A DNA stretch of 64,000 nt from Gymnopus androsaceus JB14. Its lineage: Eukaryota; Basidiomycota; Agaricomycetes; Agaricales; Omphalotaceae. The stretch is from assembly GCA_009733575.1 (NCBI GenBank), contig ML769448.1, positions 62,001 through 126,000 on the forward strand. Reading direction: 5' to 3'. The notes beneath the pieces were generated by a model. That model ran no database searches, was not told the DNA's origin, and was given only the letters and a program-made list of their open reading frames with translations. Made by a program: the position numbers and the translations under genes. Positions within the stretch are counted from its first letter, which is position 1. Every line of letters starts with the position of its first letter. Positions 43,686 through 56,649 of this stretch are shown in pieces.

Positions 43686-44974
43686 TCAATCGAAATACAT
43701 CCCAGCGTTGACGGAAATCTGTAAATAATTTCAGTTGCACACTTTATATAGAGTCGACGATAACCAAAGGCGCATACAGTTTGTCCTATGAGAAGGAAGA
43801 ATAGTAAGCTGCCGTATCAGGCCAATAAATCATGAACGATTCACCAGTGATATAATGAGATTCTTTCGAGGCTAGATACGAGACGATGCTAGCAACGTCA
43901 GCAGGCTGCCCCGGTTTTGCATATGGTGGCAAAATTTTGGTGTACTGAGAGAACCTTGCAGTCAGACGAAAGGAGTTTATCAAAATAAGTAGCGTACATT
44001 TCTTTCGTCGTTCGGGCCCACCAAAGAAGCAACTATGCAGTGAACCAATGTGAGTTCGACATTAACATCAGCATTGTAAAATCCTGGTCCTCACCCATTT
44101 GGGTGGAAATCAGGCCTGTAGAGTAATGATGAGTGTTGGTATTGCTGTGTTTGCGTTTGTAAAATTTAGAGCCATACCTGGTGCATATGCGTTGACAGTG
44201 ATGCCATGTTCTCCTAGTTCCAGAGCTAAAGATGGACATTGTTGGATAGTTTTCAGTACGACTCATTACGACAGCATCATACCAGCACTCTGAGTCAAGC
44301 CTCTGACTGCAAACTTGGAGGCCGCATAGGCACTAATGAAAGATGCACCTGGCTTTCTTTCAATATACGGACATAGTTTTTGCACTGCGCTTGATTACCT
44401 TGTTTACCTGCATATGAGCAGGCGCCAATGATCCTTCCTCCACGCCCACCAGCTATAAGCTCTCGTGCCCCATACTTGTAACAGAGAAAGGCGCCGAGAA
44501 CGTTGACTCGAAAGAGGTTGTCCCATTCGTCACCAGCTTTTACAAAAGGCAGTGAGCACCATAAGCTTCAAAGTAAGTGGAAGACGAAGCGCACTTACAG
44601 ATAGAAACGAGTGGTTGTATTGGGCCTATGATTCCTGCGTTTGCGACCATCTGTGAAAAGACGAGATGAATCATCTATCCTACAATGTTTGATAAAGTAG
44701 GACTCACAACATCCAGTCCCCCAAGTGCTTTCGAAGCTTTCTTTACCATTGCCTCGACCTCTGCTTCCTGTGAAACGTCCCCGGGCACTACATATGAGCC
44801 ATGATTGTGCTTCGAGTCTATATCCCGAGCAACGGCTTCAAGGTTATCTTTCTTGCTTGGTATGTCGTTCAACGCAACTTTGAAGCCATCAGAGGCAAGA
44901 CGCATGGCTATAGCCTTGCCAATTCCCTGAGATGCTCCAGTAACAAAGGCTACTCCAAGAGACTTTGCAATCAT
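43686..44974 (-). CDS. SDR 2, apparently intact
   Basis: ATG at 44974 (MIAKSLGVAFVTGASQGIGK). Cofactor motif TGASQGIG; the NNAG-equivalent is in MVANAGIIGP; catalytic YAASK; GITVNAYAPG; a C-terminus ending QISVNAGMYFD. All exons I could follow keep frame. It should oxidise or reduce a small carbonyl/alcohol in the cytosol with NAD(P). It is the best candidate for a working member of the tandem minus-strand group. Confidence 0.75.
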
Positions 44975-45823
44975 ACTAGGTGTGTTATTGTGTGGGTGGC
45001 TTGGGTGAGTGCTTTGGAGAGAAAGGAGAGATTGATACATCAATCTGTCGCTTTAAGTATGGGAGCGACGCTCCTTCTTCGGGTTGGAGGATAGATGACT
45101 GAAGTTCTAAGCATAACCTTAGGCTTTATTGAGCGAGGTCGCTGGTTGTTTGATGTTAAAGTCACCCGGGTAAGGTGCCGATGTCGTATAGATCGAGTTA
45201 GACTCGAGACGATGAAGTGGGAGCGTGTCGATCAGAGATTCCCCACTCGCCGCTGGGCTTTTTGAGCCAGCTTTTTAGCTATGGCTGTGATACGCTCGTA
45301 ATACCTTCCGATTTAACACTCGTGATGGCACAAGTTACCGAAGAAGAGCTCAAACGGTCCAGAGCCATCGGTGCTTGCCACTGATTAAACAGCGAAGTGT
45401 CGCATTGGGACTTTACGGATTTCTGAACTTGATTGTTATCCTTGGTCACGCTGGACAACTTGCAATCAGCTGGTGTTGAGCTGACGGCCTGCGGGTGCCG
45501 AATTGCAGAGATAACACTAGTCGGGAGGTCGCGACGTTTCGCTTTCTGGGTGGCGCTTAGAGTAATAAAATCTGGTCAAGGGTTAGTAATTTGTTACAGC
45601 TGGTGCACGCAGCCCGCATACTAAAAGAAGCATTGACTCTCGAGGCGCAGGCGACCCGTACTTACAAGATAGTCCTCCATTGAATGCAACTGACATATTA
45701 TTTATGCGGATTTTCTGATTCAATGACGAACTGATTACACTATGCAAAGGATCTGGAATTCGACATGAATATTCGAAAGCCAACTTGATTCAGCAAATCT
45801 CGATACATAAAATAACCTTTTTT

Positions 45824-47073
45824 TCAATCAAAATATATCCCAGCGTTGACGGATATCTGTAAATAATTTTAATCGCACTTTAAATAGAGTCGATAAAAAC
45901 CACATACAGTTTGTCCTATAAGCAAGGAAGGAAGAATAGTAAGTTACCGCATCGGGTCTATAATTTGTGAACGATTCACCAGTGATATAGTGGGATTCTT
46001 TCGAGGCTAGGTATGAGACGATGCTAGCAATGTCAGCAGGCTCCCCCGGTTTTGCATATGGTGGTAAAAGTTTGATGAACTGAGAGAACCGTGCAGTCAG
46101 ACGAAAGGATTTGATCATATAAATAGCGTACATCACCCATAAAAGGTGCAGCTACGCAGTGGACAAATGTGAGTTTGAAACCAACATCAACAAAGTAAAA
46201 TCTTATTCCTCACTCATTGGGGTAGAAATCACACCTGTGAAGTAGCGGCGTTACTGTGTTTGCATTTGTGAAACGTGGAGCCATACCTGGTGCATATGCA
46301 TTGACAGTGATACCATGTTCACCAAGTTCCAGAGCTAAACAAGGGTATTGTTAGATAGTTTTCAGTAACCCTCATTACGACAGCATAGTACCAGCACTTT
46401 GAGTCAAGCCTCTAATCGCAAACTTGGAGGCTGAATAAGTACTAAAAAAAGGTCCACCTGACTTTCTTTCAGTATACGGAACTAGACATGGTTTTTTCGG
46501 TGCACTTTACCTTGTTTTCCAGCAAGCGAGGAGGCGCCAATGATTCTTCCTCCACGCCCACCAGCCTATAAGCGCTTCGTGCTCCATACTTGTAACATAG
46601 GAAAACTCCACGGACATTGACTCGAAAGAGGTCGTCCCATTCGTTACCAGCTTTTACGAAGAGTAGTGAGCACCATAAATTTTAGAGTAAAGCGCGATTA
46701 CAGATAGAAACGAGTGGCTTTACCGGGCCTGCGATTCCTGCATTTGCGACCATCTGTGAAAAGTCAACATGAATCATCCTCCGATGTCTGAGAAATCAGG
46801 ACTCACAACATCCAGTCCTCCAAGTGCTTCCGAAGCTGACTTTACCATTGCCTCGACCTCTGCTTCCTGTGAAACGTCCCCGGGAACTACATATGAGCCA
46901 TGACCGTGCTTCGAATCTATTGTCCGAGCAACGGCTTCAAGGTTGATCTTTCTTGCTCGTTATGTCGTTCAACGCGACTTTGAAGCCATCAGAGGCAAGA
47001 CGCATGGCTATGGCCTTGCCAATCCCTGAGATGCTCCAGTAACAAAGGCTACACCAAGAGACTTTGCAATCAT
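45824..47073 (-). pseudogene. SDR 3, frameshifted copy
   Basis: A close relative of SDR 2. One base is lost in the glycine-rich motif (GCCAATCCCTGAG against GCCAATTCCCTGAG in SDR 2), so TGASQGIG becomes TGASQGLARP. A further insertion lies near 46945. Downstream exons (ITVNAYAPG, IVSYLASKESHYITG, SVNAGIYFD) are readable. Confidence 0.75.
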
Positions 47074-47349
47074 AGGTGGGTTATTCGGTGAGAATGGCTC
47101 GGGTGACGAATTTAAATGAAAGCTGAATTGACAATGATAGTCCAACCCGTATGCGCTCGTGACGTTCTGTTGGAGAATAATTGAAGTAAACACATTCTAG
47201 GCTTGATTGAGCGATGTCGCTGCTTGGTAGTGCCAAAGTCACTGGGTGGGATTGATGACATGTAAACCGCGTTGGGCGCTGGTCGATGAAGAAAGACGGA
47301 TCGGGCCCGGGATAGGCGCCATTGACGCGCTGTTTCTTTCGCGACCATG

Positions 47350-48483
47350 ATGCGTGATGTACTAGTCTGAAGTCTGACCTCTATTCCCCATTCGCCACTG
47401 GTTTTCTAAGGCAGATTTCATTAGGTATATTCATGATAGTTCATATCCTCCGATTTAACACTCATGATTGCCGAAGATTCAAGGAGAGCTCCAGAGCCAT
47501 CGGTACTTGCGTCTCAAACGGGGAGGCGTTGTCCTGGAGCGAGATGGATTATCATATGGATACTTGAGCTTGATATGGCAAATAGTTCCAAGGTGCGCTA
47601 CACCAACCAATGTCAGCGAAGCTTCTAGTAACACATCTAGTCAGATGGTTCAGCTTAAACAACTTCTTCATCTTCTTATCTTCTGCTCAAGCGGCATTCG
47701 TTTCCCAACTCTTCTTCCCACCACAATGAAATGTCTGCGAAATCGTTTGGCGTCGCACTTGTCACTGGAGCTTTTCAAGGACTCCATGGAGCTATTGCTC
47801 TACGACTAGCCAAGGATGGATATAAAGTTGTCTTAAACAACATCGCTGATAAATCGGGTCAGCTAAAGACTGTTGCTCAAGGAATAGAGCAGTTGAATGG
47901 ACTTGAATCGCACTGAGTCTCTCTTCACAGCTATTTACAGCTATCCTCCACATGTTCAATCTCACTTTTTTTTACTAGGCTGTGAAATTGAGGTGTGCTG
48001 TTGTCTACTTCTTCGTTTCATTCTTGAATTCAAAAGTCTATCTTACCCACTTGCCGACTCTGCTAGTCTCATGTCTCCTACAACCCTCTGGCAATACCGC
48101 GATTACGCAGTGTGACGCAAACTTTGATGATTCATCTTCAACGACGAAGCGTTAAACAAAGAATCGACAGCTAGATGCTGTTCAACGTTGCATAGATCAT
48201 ACAGCACGAACACCGTCCATTATTGGAGCGGTCAAAGGCATTTCTGTTTTTGTTATACCTTTTATCCATAGTTCACGATCGATTGCATACATATATCCCG
48301 GCGATCGGAGATAATGGCGGGACGCCAGCGGGGATCTTTCATACCAATGCACTGGAAACAGGCGCAAGTGGCTCACGAGAAGGACGAAATCACAGAGCGC
48401 TGTTCATGAAGACTTCTCGATGTAATCACAGGTAAGCAAAAACATCCATTACTTATTTCGATGACCAAACTCAAAACCCTTCA
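47350..48483 (+). pseudogene. Chimeric duplicate: SDR 8 start joined to SET-gene pieces
   Basis: The left part, about 47365-47920, matches the promoter and first exon of SDR 8 (about 54480-55025). It has an ATG at 47731 and about 60 codons (MSAKSFGVALVTGAFQG…) before a stop. Next come pieces matching about 59875-60120 and 60270-60340 (upstream of the SET gene), then about 61213-61390 (inside it: AGIFHTNALETG…SRCNH). The order is kept but the intervening kilobases are missing. None of the parts can work on its own. Confidence 0.8.
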
Positions 48484-48597
48484 ACTGTTACACTGTAATA
48501 CACTTACTTCCTTCCTTCCTTCCTACAAGAGGATCTGGACTTCGACATGAATCGGCTCGAACCAACAAAACATAAAATAGCCCTTTATCAGTCGAAA

Positions 48598-49852
48598 TAC
48601 ATCCCAGCGTTGACGGATATCTGTAAATAATTTCAGTTGCACTTGATATCGAGTCGATGATAAGCACAGGCTCATACAGTTTGTCCTACAAGCAAGGACA
48701 ATAATAAGTTACCGTATCAGGCCTATAAGTCGTGAACAATTCACCAGTGATATAGTGGGATTCTCTCGAGGCTAGATATGAGACGATGCTAGCAATGTCA
48801 GCTGGCTCCCCCGGTTTTGCATTTGGTGGTAAAAGTTTGGTGAACTGAGAGAACCGTGCAGTCAGACGAAAGGAGTTGATCAAATAAGTAGCGTACATCG
48901 CCTATAAAAGGTGCAGCTACGCAGTGGAGAAATGTGAGTTCGAAACCAACATCAACAATGTAAAATCCTGTTCCTTACTCATTTGGGTAGAAATCAAGCC
49001 TGTAAGGTACTGATGAGTGCTGGTGTCACTGTGTTTACATTTCTGAATTTTGGAGCCATACCGGGTGCATATGCGTTGACAGTGATGCCGTGTTCGCCAA
49101 GTTCCAGAGCTAAACATGGATATTGTTAGATAGTTCTCAGTGAGACTGGTTACGCCAACATCGTACCAGCACTCTGAGTCAAGCCTCTAACTGCAAACTT
49201 GGAGGCCGAATAGGCACTAAAAAAGGGTCCACCTGCCTTTCTTTCAGCAAACGGAAGTAGACATGGTTTTTAGGCTGTACTTTACCTTGTTTCCCAGCAA
49301 GCGAGGAGGCGCCAATGATTCTTCCTCCACGCCCACCAGCTATAATCTCTCGTGCCCCATACTTGTAACAGAGGAAAACTCCACGGACATTGACTCGAAA
49401 GAGGTCGTCCCATTCGTTCCCAGCTTTTACGAAAGGTAGTGAGCACCATAAATTTTAGAGTAAAGCCCGATTACAGATAGAAACGAGCGGGTTCGCTAGG
49501 CCTATAATTCCTGCATTTGCCACCATCTGTGGAAAGACAAGATGAATCATTTATCCTTCGATGTTTGAGAAATTTAGACTCACAACATCTAGTCCTCCAA
49601 GTGCTTCCGAAGCTGACTTTACCATTGCCTCGACCTCTGCTTCCTGAGAAACGTCGCCGGGAGCTACGTAGTATGAGCCATGATTGTGCTTCGCATCTAT
49701 TTCCCGGGCAACAGCTTCAAGTTGATCTTTCTTGCTTGGTATGTCGTTCAACGCGACTTTGAAGCCATCAGAGGCAAGACGCATGGCTATAGCCTTGCCG
49801 ATTCCTTGAGATGCTCCAGTAACGAGGCTACACCAAGAGACTTTGCAATCAT
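48598..49852 (-). pseudogene. SDR 4, frameshifted copy
   Basis: One base is missing between MIAKSLGVA and the VTGASQGIG motif (CCAGTAACGAGGCTAC against CCAGTAACAAAGGCTAC in SDR 2). The rest is close to SDR 2 and SDR 6: GSYYVAPGDVSQEAEVEAM, IVSYLASRESHYITG, and a final exon ending at 48598. Confidence 0.7.
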
Positions 49853-50715
49853 AGGCGGACTACTGGGTGAGAGTAGCTTGGGTGAGAGCTTTAAGAGAAA
49901 GGTGGGGTTGATACATCTTTAAGTATGGAAGCGACGCTCCTTCTTCGGGTTGAAGAATGAATGGCTGGAGTTCTAAGCATACCCCTAAGCTTGATTGAGG
50001 AGGTCACTGCTTGGTTGATGTCAAAGTCACCCGGGTAAGGTGCCGATGTCATATAGACCAAGTTAGACTCGAGACGATGAAGTGGGAGCGTGTCGATAAG
50101 AGATTTCCCATTCGCCACTGAACCAGCTTAGGTATGGTTGTGATACGCTCGTAGTACCTTCCGACTTAACACTCCTGATGGCACAAGTTACCGAAGAAGA
50201 GTTTAAACGATCCAGAGCCATCGGTGCTTGCCACTCAAACGGCGAAGCGTCGCATTGGGTATGGATTTCTGAACTTGATCGTTACCCTTGGCCACGCTAT
50301 CCAACTTGCAATCAGCTGATGTTGAGCTCAGGCTGACTCTGCATGCCAGAGACTCAAATAGCACTAGGTGGGGTCGGTGACGTTTCGCCTTTTGCCAGGT
50401 GGCGCGGAATGCCAGACGGGCCCCGAATGTCAGAGATAGCACTAGTCGGGAGGTCGGGGTACGAAATTGTGGCGTGTAGAGTAACAAGATCTGGTCGAGG
50501 AGCAGTAATTCGTTACATCCGCTGCACGCAGCCCGCATGCGTGTAAAAGAATAAACTATGTACTGAAGCACAGGGTACCCGTACTTACAGTATAGTCCTA
50601 CCCAGCTACATATCCTTTATGCAAGATTTCTGATTTGTAAAAGATCTGGACTTCGACATGAAGACTCGAAAGCCGACGTGATTCAGCAAATCTCGATACA
50701 TAAAATAACCTTTTT

Positions 50716-51990
50716 TCAATCGAAATAAATCCCAGCGTTGACGGATATCTGTAAATAATTTCAGTCGCACTTTATATAGAGTCGATAAAAACCACATACA
50801 GTTTGTCCTATGAGAAGGAAGGAAGAATAGTAAGCTACCGTATCGGGACTATAAGTTGTGAATGATTTACCAGTGATATAGTGGGATTCTTTCGAGGCTA
50901 GATAGGAGACGATACTAGCAATGTCAGCAGGCTCCCCCGGTTTTGCATATGGTGGTAAAATTTTGGTGATCTGAGAGAATCGTGCAGTCAGACAAAAGAA
51001 GTTGATCAAATAAGTAGCGTACATCGCCCATAAAAGGTGCAGCTACGCAGTGGATAAATGTGAGTTCGAAATTAACATCAACAATGTAAAATCGTATTCC
51101 TCACACATTGGGGTAGAAATCACGCCTGTGAAGTAATGTTGTTACTGTGTTTGCCTTTGTGAAACGTGGAGCCATACCTGGTGCATATGCGTTGACAGTG
51201 ATGCCATGTTCGCCAAGTTCCAGAGCTAAACATGGATACTGTTAGATATTTTTCTGTAAGACTCGTTACGACAGCATCGTACCAGCACTCTGAGTCAAGC
51301 CTCTTACTGCAAACTTGGAGGCCGAATAGGCACTAGTGGAAACTCCACCTGGATTTCTTTCAGTATACGGAAACGGTAGACATTGGTTTTAGCTGCACTT
51401 TACCTTGTTTCCCAGCAAGCGAGGAGGCGCCAATGATTCTTCCTCCACGCCCACCAGCTATGAATCTCTCGTGCCCCATACTTGTAACATAGGAAAACTC
51501 CACGGACATTGACTCGAAAGAGATCGTCCCATTCGTCACCAGCTTTTAGAAAGGTAGTGAGCACCTATAAACATCAGAGTAATGGAAGGTAAAGCGCATT
51601 ACAGATAGAAACGAGTGGTTCGCTAGGCCTATAATTCCTGCGATTTGCACCATCTGTGAAAGACAAGATGAATCATCATCCTTCGATGTTTGAGAAATTT
51701 AGACTCACAACATCTAGTCCTCCAAGTGCTTCCGAAGCTGACTTTACCATTGCCTCAACCTCTGCTTCCTGAGAAACGTCCCCGGGAACTACGTGGTATG
51801 AGCCATGATCGTGCTTTGCATCTATTTCCCGAGCAACGGCTTCAAGGTTGATTCTTTCTTGCTGGGTATGTCGTTCAACGCGAACTTTGAAGCCATCAGA
51901 GGCAAGACGCATGGCTATGGCCTTGCCGATTCCTGAGTATCACTGAGATGCCCCAGTAACAAAAGCTACACCAAGAGACTTTGCAATCAT
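50716..51990 (-). pseudogene. SDR 5, frameshifted copy
   Basis: It starts MIAKSLGVAFVTGASQ. A short insertion (CTGAGTATCA near 51935-51945) then interrupts the glycine motif and brings a stop. Additional one-base changes scramble the segment after FKV. Later exons resemble SDR 6 almost perfectly. Confidence 0.75.
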
Positions 51991-52889
51991 ATGTGAATTA
52001 TTCGGTGAGAGTAGCTTGGGTGAATACTTTGAGAGAAAGGAGGGTTTGACACATTTAATTTGTCGCTTTAAGTATGGAAGCCACGCTCCTTCTTCGGGTT
52101 GAAGAATGAATGACTGAAGTTCTAAGCATACCCTAGCTTGATTGAGCGAGGTCACTGCTTGGTTGATGTCAAAGTCACCCGGGTAAGGTGCCGATGTCAT
52201 ATAGACCGAGTTAGACTCGAGACGATGAGGTGGGAGCGTGTCGATAAGAGATTCCCACTCGCCACTGGCTTTTAGAGCCAGCTTTTTAGGTATGTTTGTA
52301 ATATGTTCCTAATACCTTCCAACTTAACACTCATGGTGGCACAAGTTACCGAAGAAGAGCTCAAACGCTCCAGAGACATCCAAGAGACATCGGTGCTTAC
52401 CACTCGAAACGGCGAAGCTTCGCATTGGGACTTTATGAATTTCTGAACGTGATCGTTACCCTTGGCCGCGCTATCCAACTTGCAATCAGCTGATGTTGAG
52501 CTCAGGCTGACCCTGCATGCCAGAGACTCAGATAGCACTAGGTGGTGTCGGCGACGTTTCACTTTTTGCCAGGTGGCGCGGAATGCCAGACGGGCCCCGA
52601 ATGTCAGAGATAGCACTAGTCGGGAGGTCGGGGTACGACGTTGTGGCGCGTAGAGTAACAAGATCTGGTCGAGGAGCAGTAATTCGTTACATCCGCTGCA
52701 CGCAGCCCGCATGCGTGTAAAAGAATAAACTATGTACTGAAGCACAGGGTACCCGTACTTACAGTATAGTCCTACCTGGCTACATATCCTTTATGCAAGA
52801 TTTCTGATTTGTAAAGGATCTGGACTTCGACATGAAGACTCGAAAGCCGACGTGATTCAGCCAATCTCGATACATAAAATAACCTTTTT

Positions 52890-54152
52890 TCAATCGAAAT
52901 ATATCCCAGCGTTGACGGATATCTGTAAATAATTTCAGTCGCACTTTATATAGAGTCGATAAAAACCACATACAGTTTGTCCTATGAGATGGAAGGAAGA
53001 ATAGTAAGCTACCGTATCGGGCCTATGAGTTGTGAATATTCACCAGTGATATAGTGGGATTCTTTCGAGGCTAGATACGAGACGATGCTAGCAATGTCAG
53101 CAGGCTCCCCCGGTTTTGCATACGGCGGTAAAATTTTGGTGATCTGAGAGAACCGTGCAGTCAGACGAAAGGAGTTGATCAGATAAATAGCGTACATCGC
53201 CCATAAAAGGTGCAGCTACGCAGTGGACAAATGTGAGTTCGAAACTAACATCAACAATGTAAAATCGTATTCCTCACACATTGGGGTAGAAATCACGCCT
53301 GTGAAGTAATGTTGTTACTGTGTTTGCCTTTGTGAAACGTGGAGCCATACCTGGTGCATATGCGTTGACAGTGATTCCATGTTCGCCAAGTTCCAGAGCT
53401 AAACATGGATATTGTTAGATATTTTTCTGTAAGACTCGTTACGACAGCATCGTACCAGCACTCTGAGTCAAGCCTCTTACTGCAAACTTGGAGGCCGAAT
53501 AGGCACTAGTGGAAACTCCACCTGGATTTCTTTCAGTATACAGAAACGGTAGACATTGGTTTTAGCTGCACTTTACCTTGTTTCCCAGCAAGCGAGGAGG
53601 CGCCAATGATTCTTCCTCCTCGCCCACCAGCTATAATCTCTCGTGCCCCATACTTGTAACATAAGAAAACTCCACGGACATTGACTCGAAAGAGATCGTC
53701 CCATTCGTCACCAGCTTTTAGGAAAGGTAGTGAGCACCATAAACATCAGAGTAAATGGAAGGTAAAGCGCGCTTACAGATAGAAACGAGTGGTTTTACTG
53801 GACCTATGATTCCTGCGTTTGCGACCATCTGTGAAAATACGAGATGAGTCATCCATCCTCCTATGCTTGAGGAATTTGGACTCACAACATCCAGTCCTCC
53901 AAGTGCTTCCGTAGCTTTCTTTACCATTGCCTCGACCTCTGCTTCCTGAGAAACGTCCCCGGGAACTACATGTGAACCATGACCGTGCTTTGCATCAATT
54001 TCCCGGGCAACGGCTTCAAGTTGATCTTTCTTGCTTGGTATGTCGTTCAACGCGACTTTGAAGCCATCAGAGGCAAGACGCATGGCTATGGCCTTGCCGA
54101 TTCCCTGAGATGCTCCAGTAACGAAGGCTACACCAAGAGAGTTTGCAATCAT
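52890..54152 (-). CDS. SDR 6, apparently intact
   Basis: ATG at 54152; the intact first exon reads MIANSLGVAFVTGASQGIGK… through GGLDV. Later exons read MVANAGIIGPVKPL, a VNVRGVFLCYKYGA region, GGRIIGASSLAGKQ, the catalytic YSASK, ELGEHGITVNAYAPG, SYLASKESHYITG and a last exon ending SVNAGIYFD. It is divergent from SDR 8 across a roughly 690-bp intergenic region that may act in both directions. It is an NAD(P)-dependent reductase of unknown substrate. Confidence 0.75.
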
Positions 54153-54841
54153 AGGTGGAATATTGGGTTAGAGTGGCCTCGGGTGACGAATTTAAATGAA
54201 AGCTTTGATAGAAAGGAAGGGGTGGATACATTTGGATTGGTCTGATTTGTCGCTTTAGCAGTGACGCTCCTTCGGGTTGGAGAATAACTGATGTTCCATG
54301 CATACCCTAAGCTTGATTGAGCGAGGTCGCTGCTTGGTGATGTTAAAGTCACCCGGGTAAGGTGCTGATGACATATACATGTCAGACCGAGTTAGACTGA
54401 GTTACAGTCGAATGGTCGATGAAAAGCGTGAGAGCGCGTCGGGATAAGCGCTCTTGACGCGTTCTTTCTTTTCGCGACCATGATGCTTGATGTAGTAGTC
54501 TGACTCTTTTCCTCAACTACGATGTTTTCAATTAGGTTTCATTTGTATATGCTCTAATACCTTCCGATCTACGTCGCACAAGTTACCGAAGGTTCAAATG
54601 CTCCAGAGCCAGCTGCCACTCAAACAGCGAAACGAACGTTGTCCCGGAGCGAGATAGATACTTGAGCTCGATATGGCAAATAGTTCCAAGGTGCGCTACA
54701 CCAACCAACGTCAGCGAAGCTTCTAGTAACACATCTAGTCAGATGGTTCACCTGCAATGTAACTTAAATAAAACCGCTTCTTCAGCTACTTATCTTCTCG
54801 TCACGCGGCATTCGTTACCAACTCTTCTCCCCACCGTGAAA
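54153..54841. promoter_or_regulatory. Shared upstream region of SDR 6 and SDR 8
   Basis: Divergent start codons face away from this stretch. Part of it (about 54480-54841) is repeated at 47365-47730, and the GTCACCCGGGTAAGGTG word recurs upstream of other SDR copies. No specific operator can be named. Confidence 0.4.
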
Positions 54842-56125
54842 ATGGCTGCGAAATCGCTTGGCGTCGCACTTGTCACTGGAGCTGCTCAAGGACTCGGTCG
54901 AGCTATCGCTCTACGACTGGCGAAGGATGGATATAAAGTCGCCGTGAACGACATCGCTGATAAATCGGACCAGCTAAAAACTGTCGCTCGAGAAATAGAG
55001 CAGTTGAACGGACTTGAATCGCACTGCGTCACCGCTGATGTCTCAAATGAAGCTGAAGTAGAGGCGATGGTCGATTCGGTCACGAAGACACTTGGAGGAT
55101 TGGACGTGGTGAGCCGTTCTGCCCTTGGATCCTCTTTAATTATTGATATATCTTACACAGATGGTGGCAAACGCAGGCATAATTACTCGTGGCAAGAATG
55201 TGACTGAATGTAAGAAAATGGACCTCACCCTCTTTGCATCATCCTAAAGATTTATTGAAGATACCGCCGAAGAATGGGACAAAATATTTGCAGTTAACAC
55301 ACGCGGGGTCTTTCTCTGCTACAAGTATGCTGCGAAACAGCTTATTACTCAAGGCCGTGGTGGACGAATCATTGGCGCTTCCTCGATCGCTGGGAGAAAA
55401 GGTGAGACCCCAACAGTCTCGTCCAATAATCATTTTCACAAGTCATAACTCGCAATCCCAGCCGGGGCTTATACCAGTGCCTACTGCGCCTCGAAGTTCG
55501 CTGTAAGAGGACTAACACAAAGCGCCGGTAAATTTGGTTCTGGTTCTTCACGAGGACAAGAGGTATTGACCACATTTTTCCTTGAGCTCTTGAACTAGGC
55601 GAACACGGAATCACCGTCAATGCGTATGCCCCCGGTAATAACCTGCATGTCTCATAATATGAATCACTTACTAACTTGCCGAAGGATTCATGAAAACTGC
55701 GTTGAGTACGTCTACAGTATATTATCTTTGATCTCTACAGTAATACTAATATTTGTGTCAATTCCTTCAGCTGAGGCCTTTTGGGATGATCCTGACACGC
55801 TCTTGAGCAAGGTTTGTTTGCGGTCTGGATGGTCCCGTATGACTCACTAAAAGGTTTCTCAGTATGGGTTGGCGCCACAACCCTCCTACAAATTTGGAGA
55901 ACCAGAAGATATTGCGAGTCTTGTGTCGTACTTGGCTTCCAAAGAAGCGCATTATATCACGGGTACTTGTTTCTTTTTTGTCCGCGTGTACATAGTGTAC
56001 TAATCCGTGTTGCTACGTTCGTCAGGACAAACTGTAAGTTTCTCAGCCTCCATAATCTGCCACTGAAACAATCTGATCTTGGATCCTTCTAGATTTCCCC
56101 GAATGGAGGCATTCTCTCTGATTGA
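54842..56125 (+). CDS. SDR 8, apparently intact
   Basis: ATG at 54842 gives MAAKSLGVALVTGAAQGLGR. The coenzyme motif TGAAQGLG is followed by VTADVSNEAEVEAM, MVANAGIITRG, EEWDKIFAVNTRGVF, GGRIIGASSIAGRK, the catalytic YCASK, GEHGITVNAYAPG and SYLASKEAHYITG, ending ISPNGGILSD. Nine or more small introns fit, with consistent GT-AG sites. It belongs to a second subgroup of the array and is oppositely oriented to SDR 1-6. The function is probably reduction of a small keto compound such as diacetyl, by family resemblance only. Confidence 0.78.
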
Positions 56126-56649
56126 AGATGTCCTTGCTCGCTGTTGCTGACTGGAACCCTTGTGTGTAACAATAGAAACATGTCTTCCCCCTTTGCCAAT
56201 GTCAAGTTCCGTTTTGAGGATATCAACATATAGGTGTGAGGGCTTCTGCACCCGACAAACTATCGCGATTTGGAGATGCATACAATAAACCCTCCTTGTG
56301 GTTACTAGGCGAGGCTCGCCTTTTTGCGGTGTCGGTCTGCCCAGCACTTGTCTCGCAGGCGGATCTCCGTTGTGTGGTCACCCATCAGTCAGAAGAATAA
56401 CACTAGTTTGCAGTTTATCATCCGCGGCTTGATACCTGCGATTCAGCCTGTCTTCAACGCTCTTCCCTTCTCAGCAGGACTTCTGTTTTTAAATTGGAAT
56501 ACATGTGAGTTCTACTGAGATATGCAAAAAGATCGTTCCGAGAAGATGGACACTATGTTCAATGTCAGGATCCTGTCAGATGGTTCACTTTTAAGCCCAT
56601 CCTTTGAGCCTTTATCCCACCACACTCGTTTCTTCACTACTGCCCTCGA

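Larger units (their letters stand above)
43686..54152 (-). repeat. Tandem array of SDR 2-6, unit about 2.1 kb
   Basis: Start codons lie at 44974, 47073, 49852, 51990 and 54152. The spacings are 2099, 2779, 2138 and 2162 bp; the long one contains the chimeric block at 47350-48483. The unit includes intergenic DNA (shared GTCACCCGGGTAAGGTGCCG and CTGCACGCAGCCCGCATG words). The spacers at 50060-50640 and 52200-52800 are almost identical, so the last duplication is recent. Confidence 0.85.
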
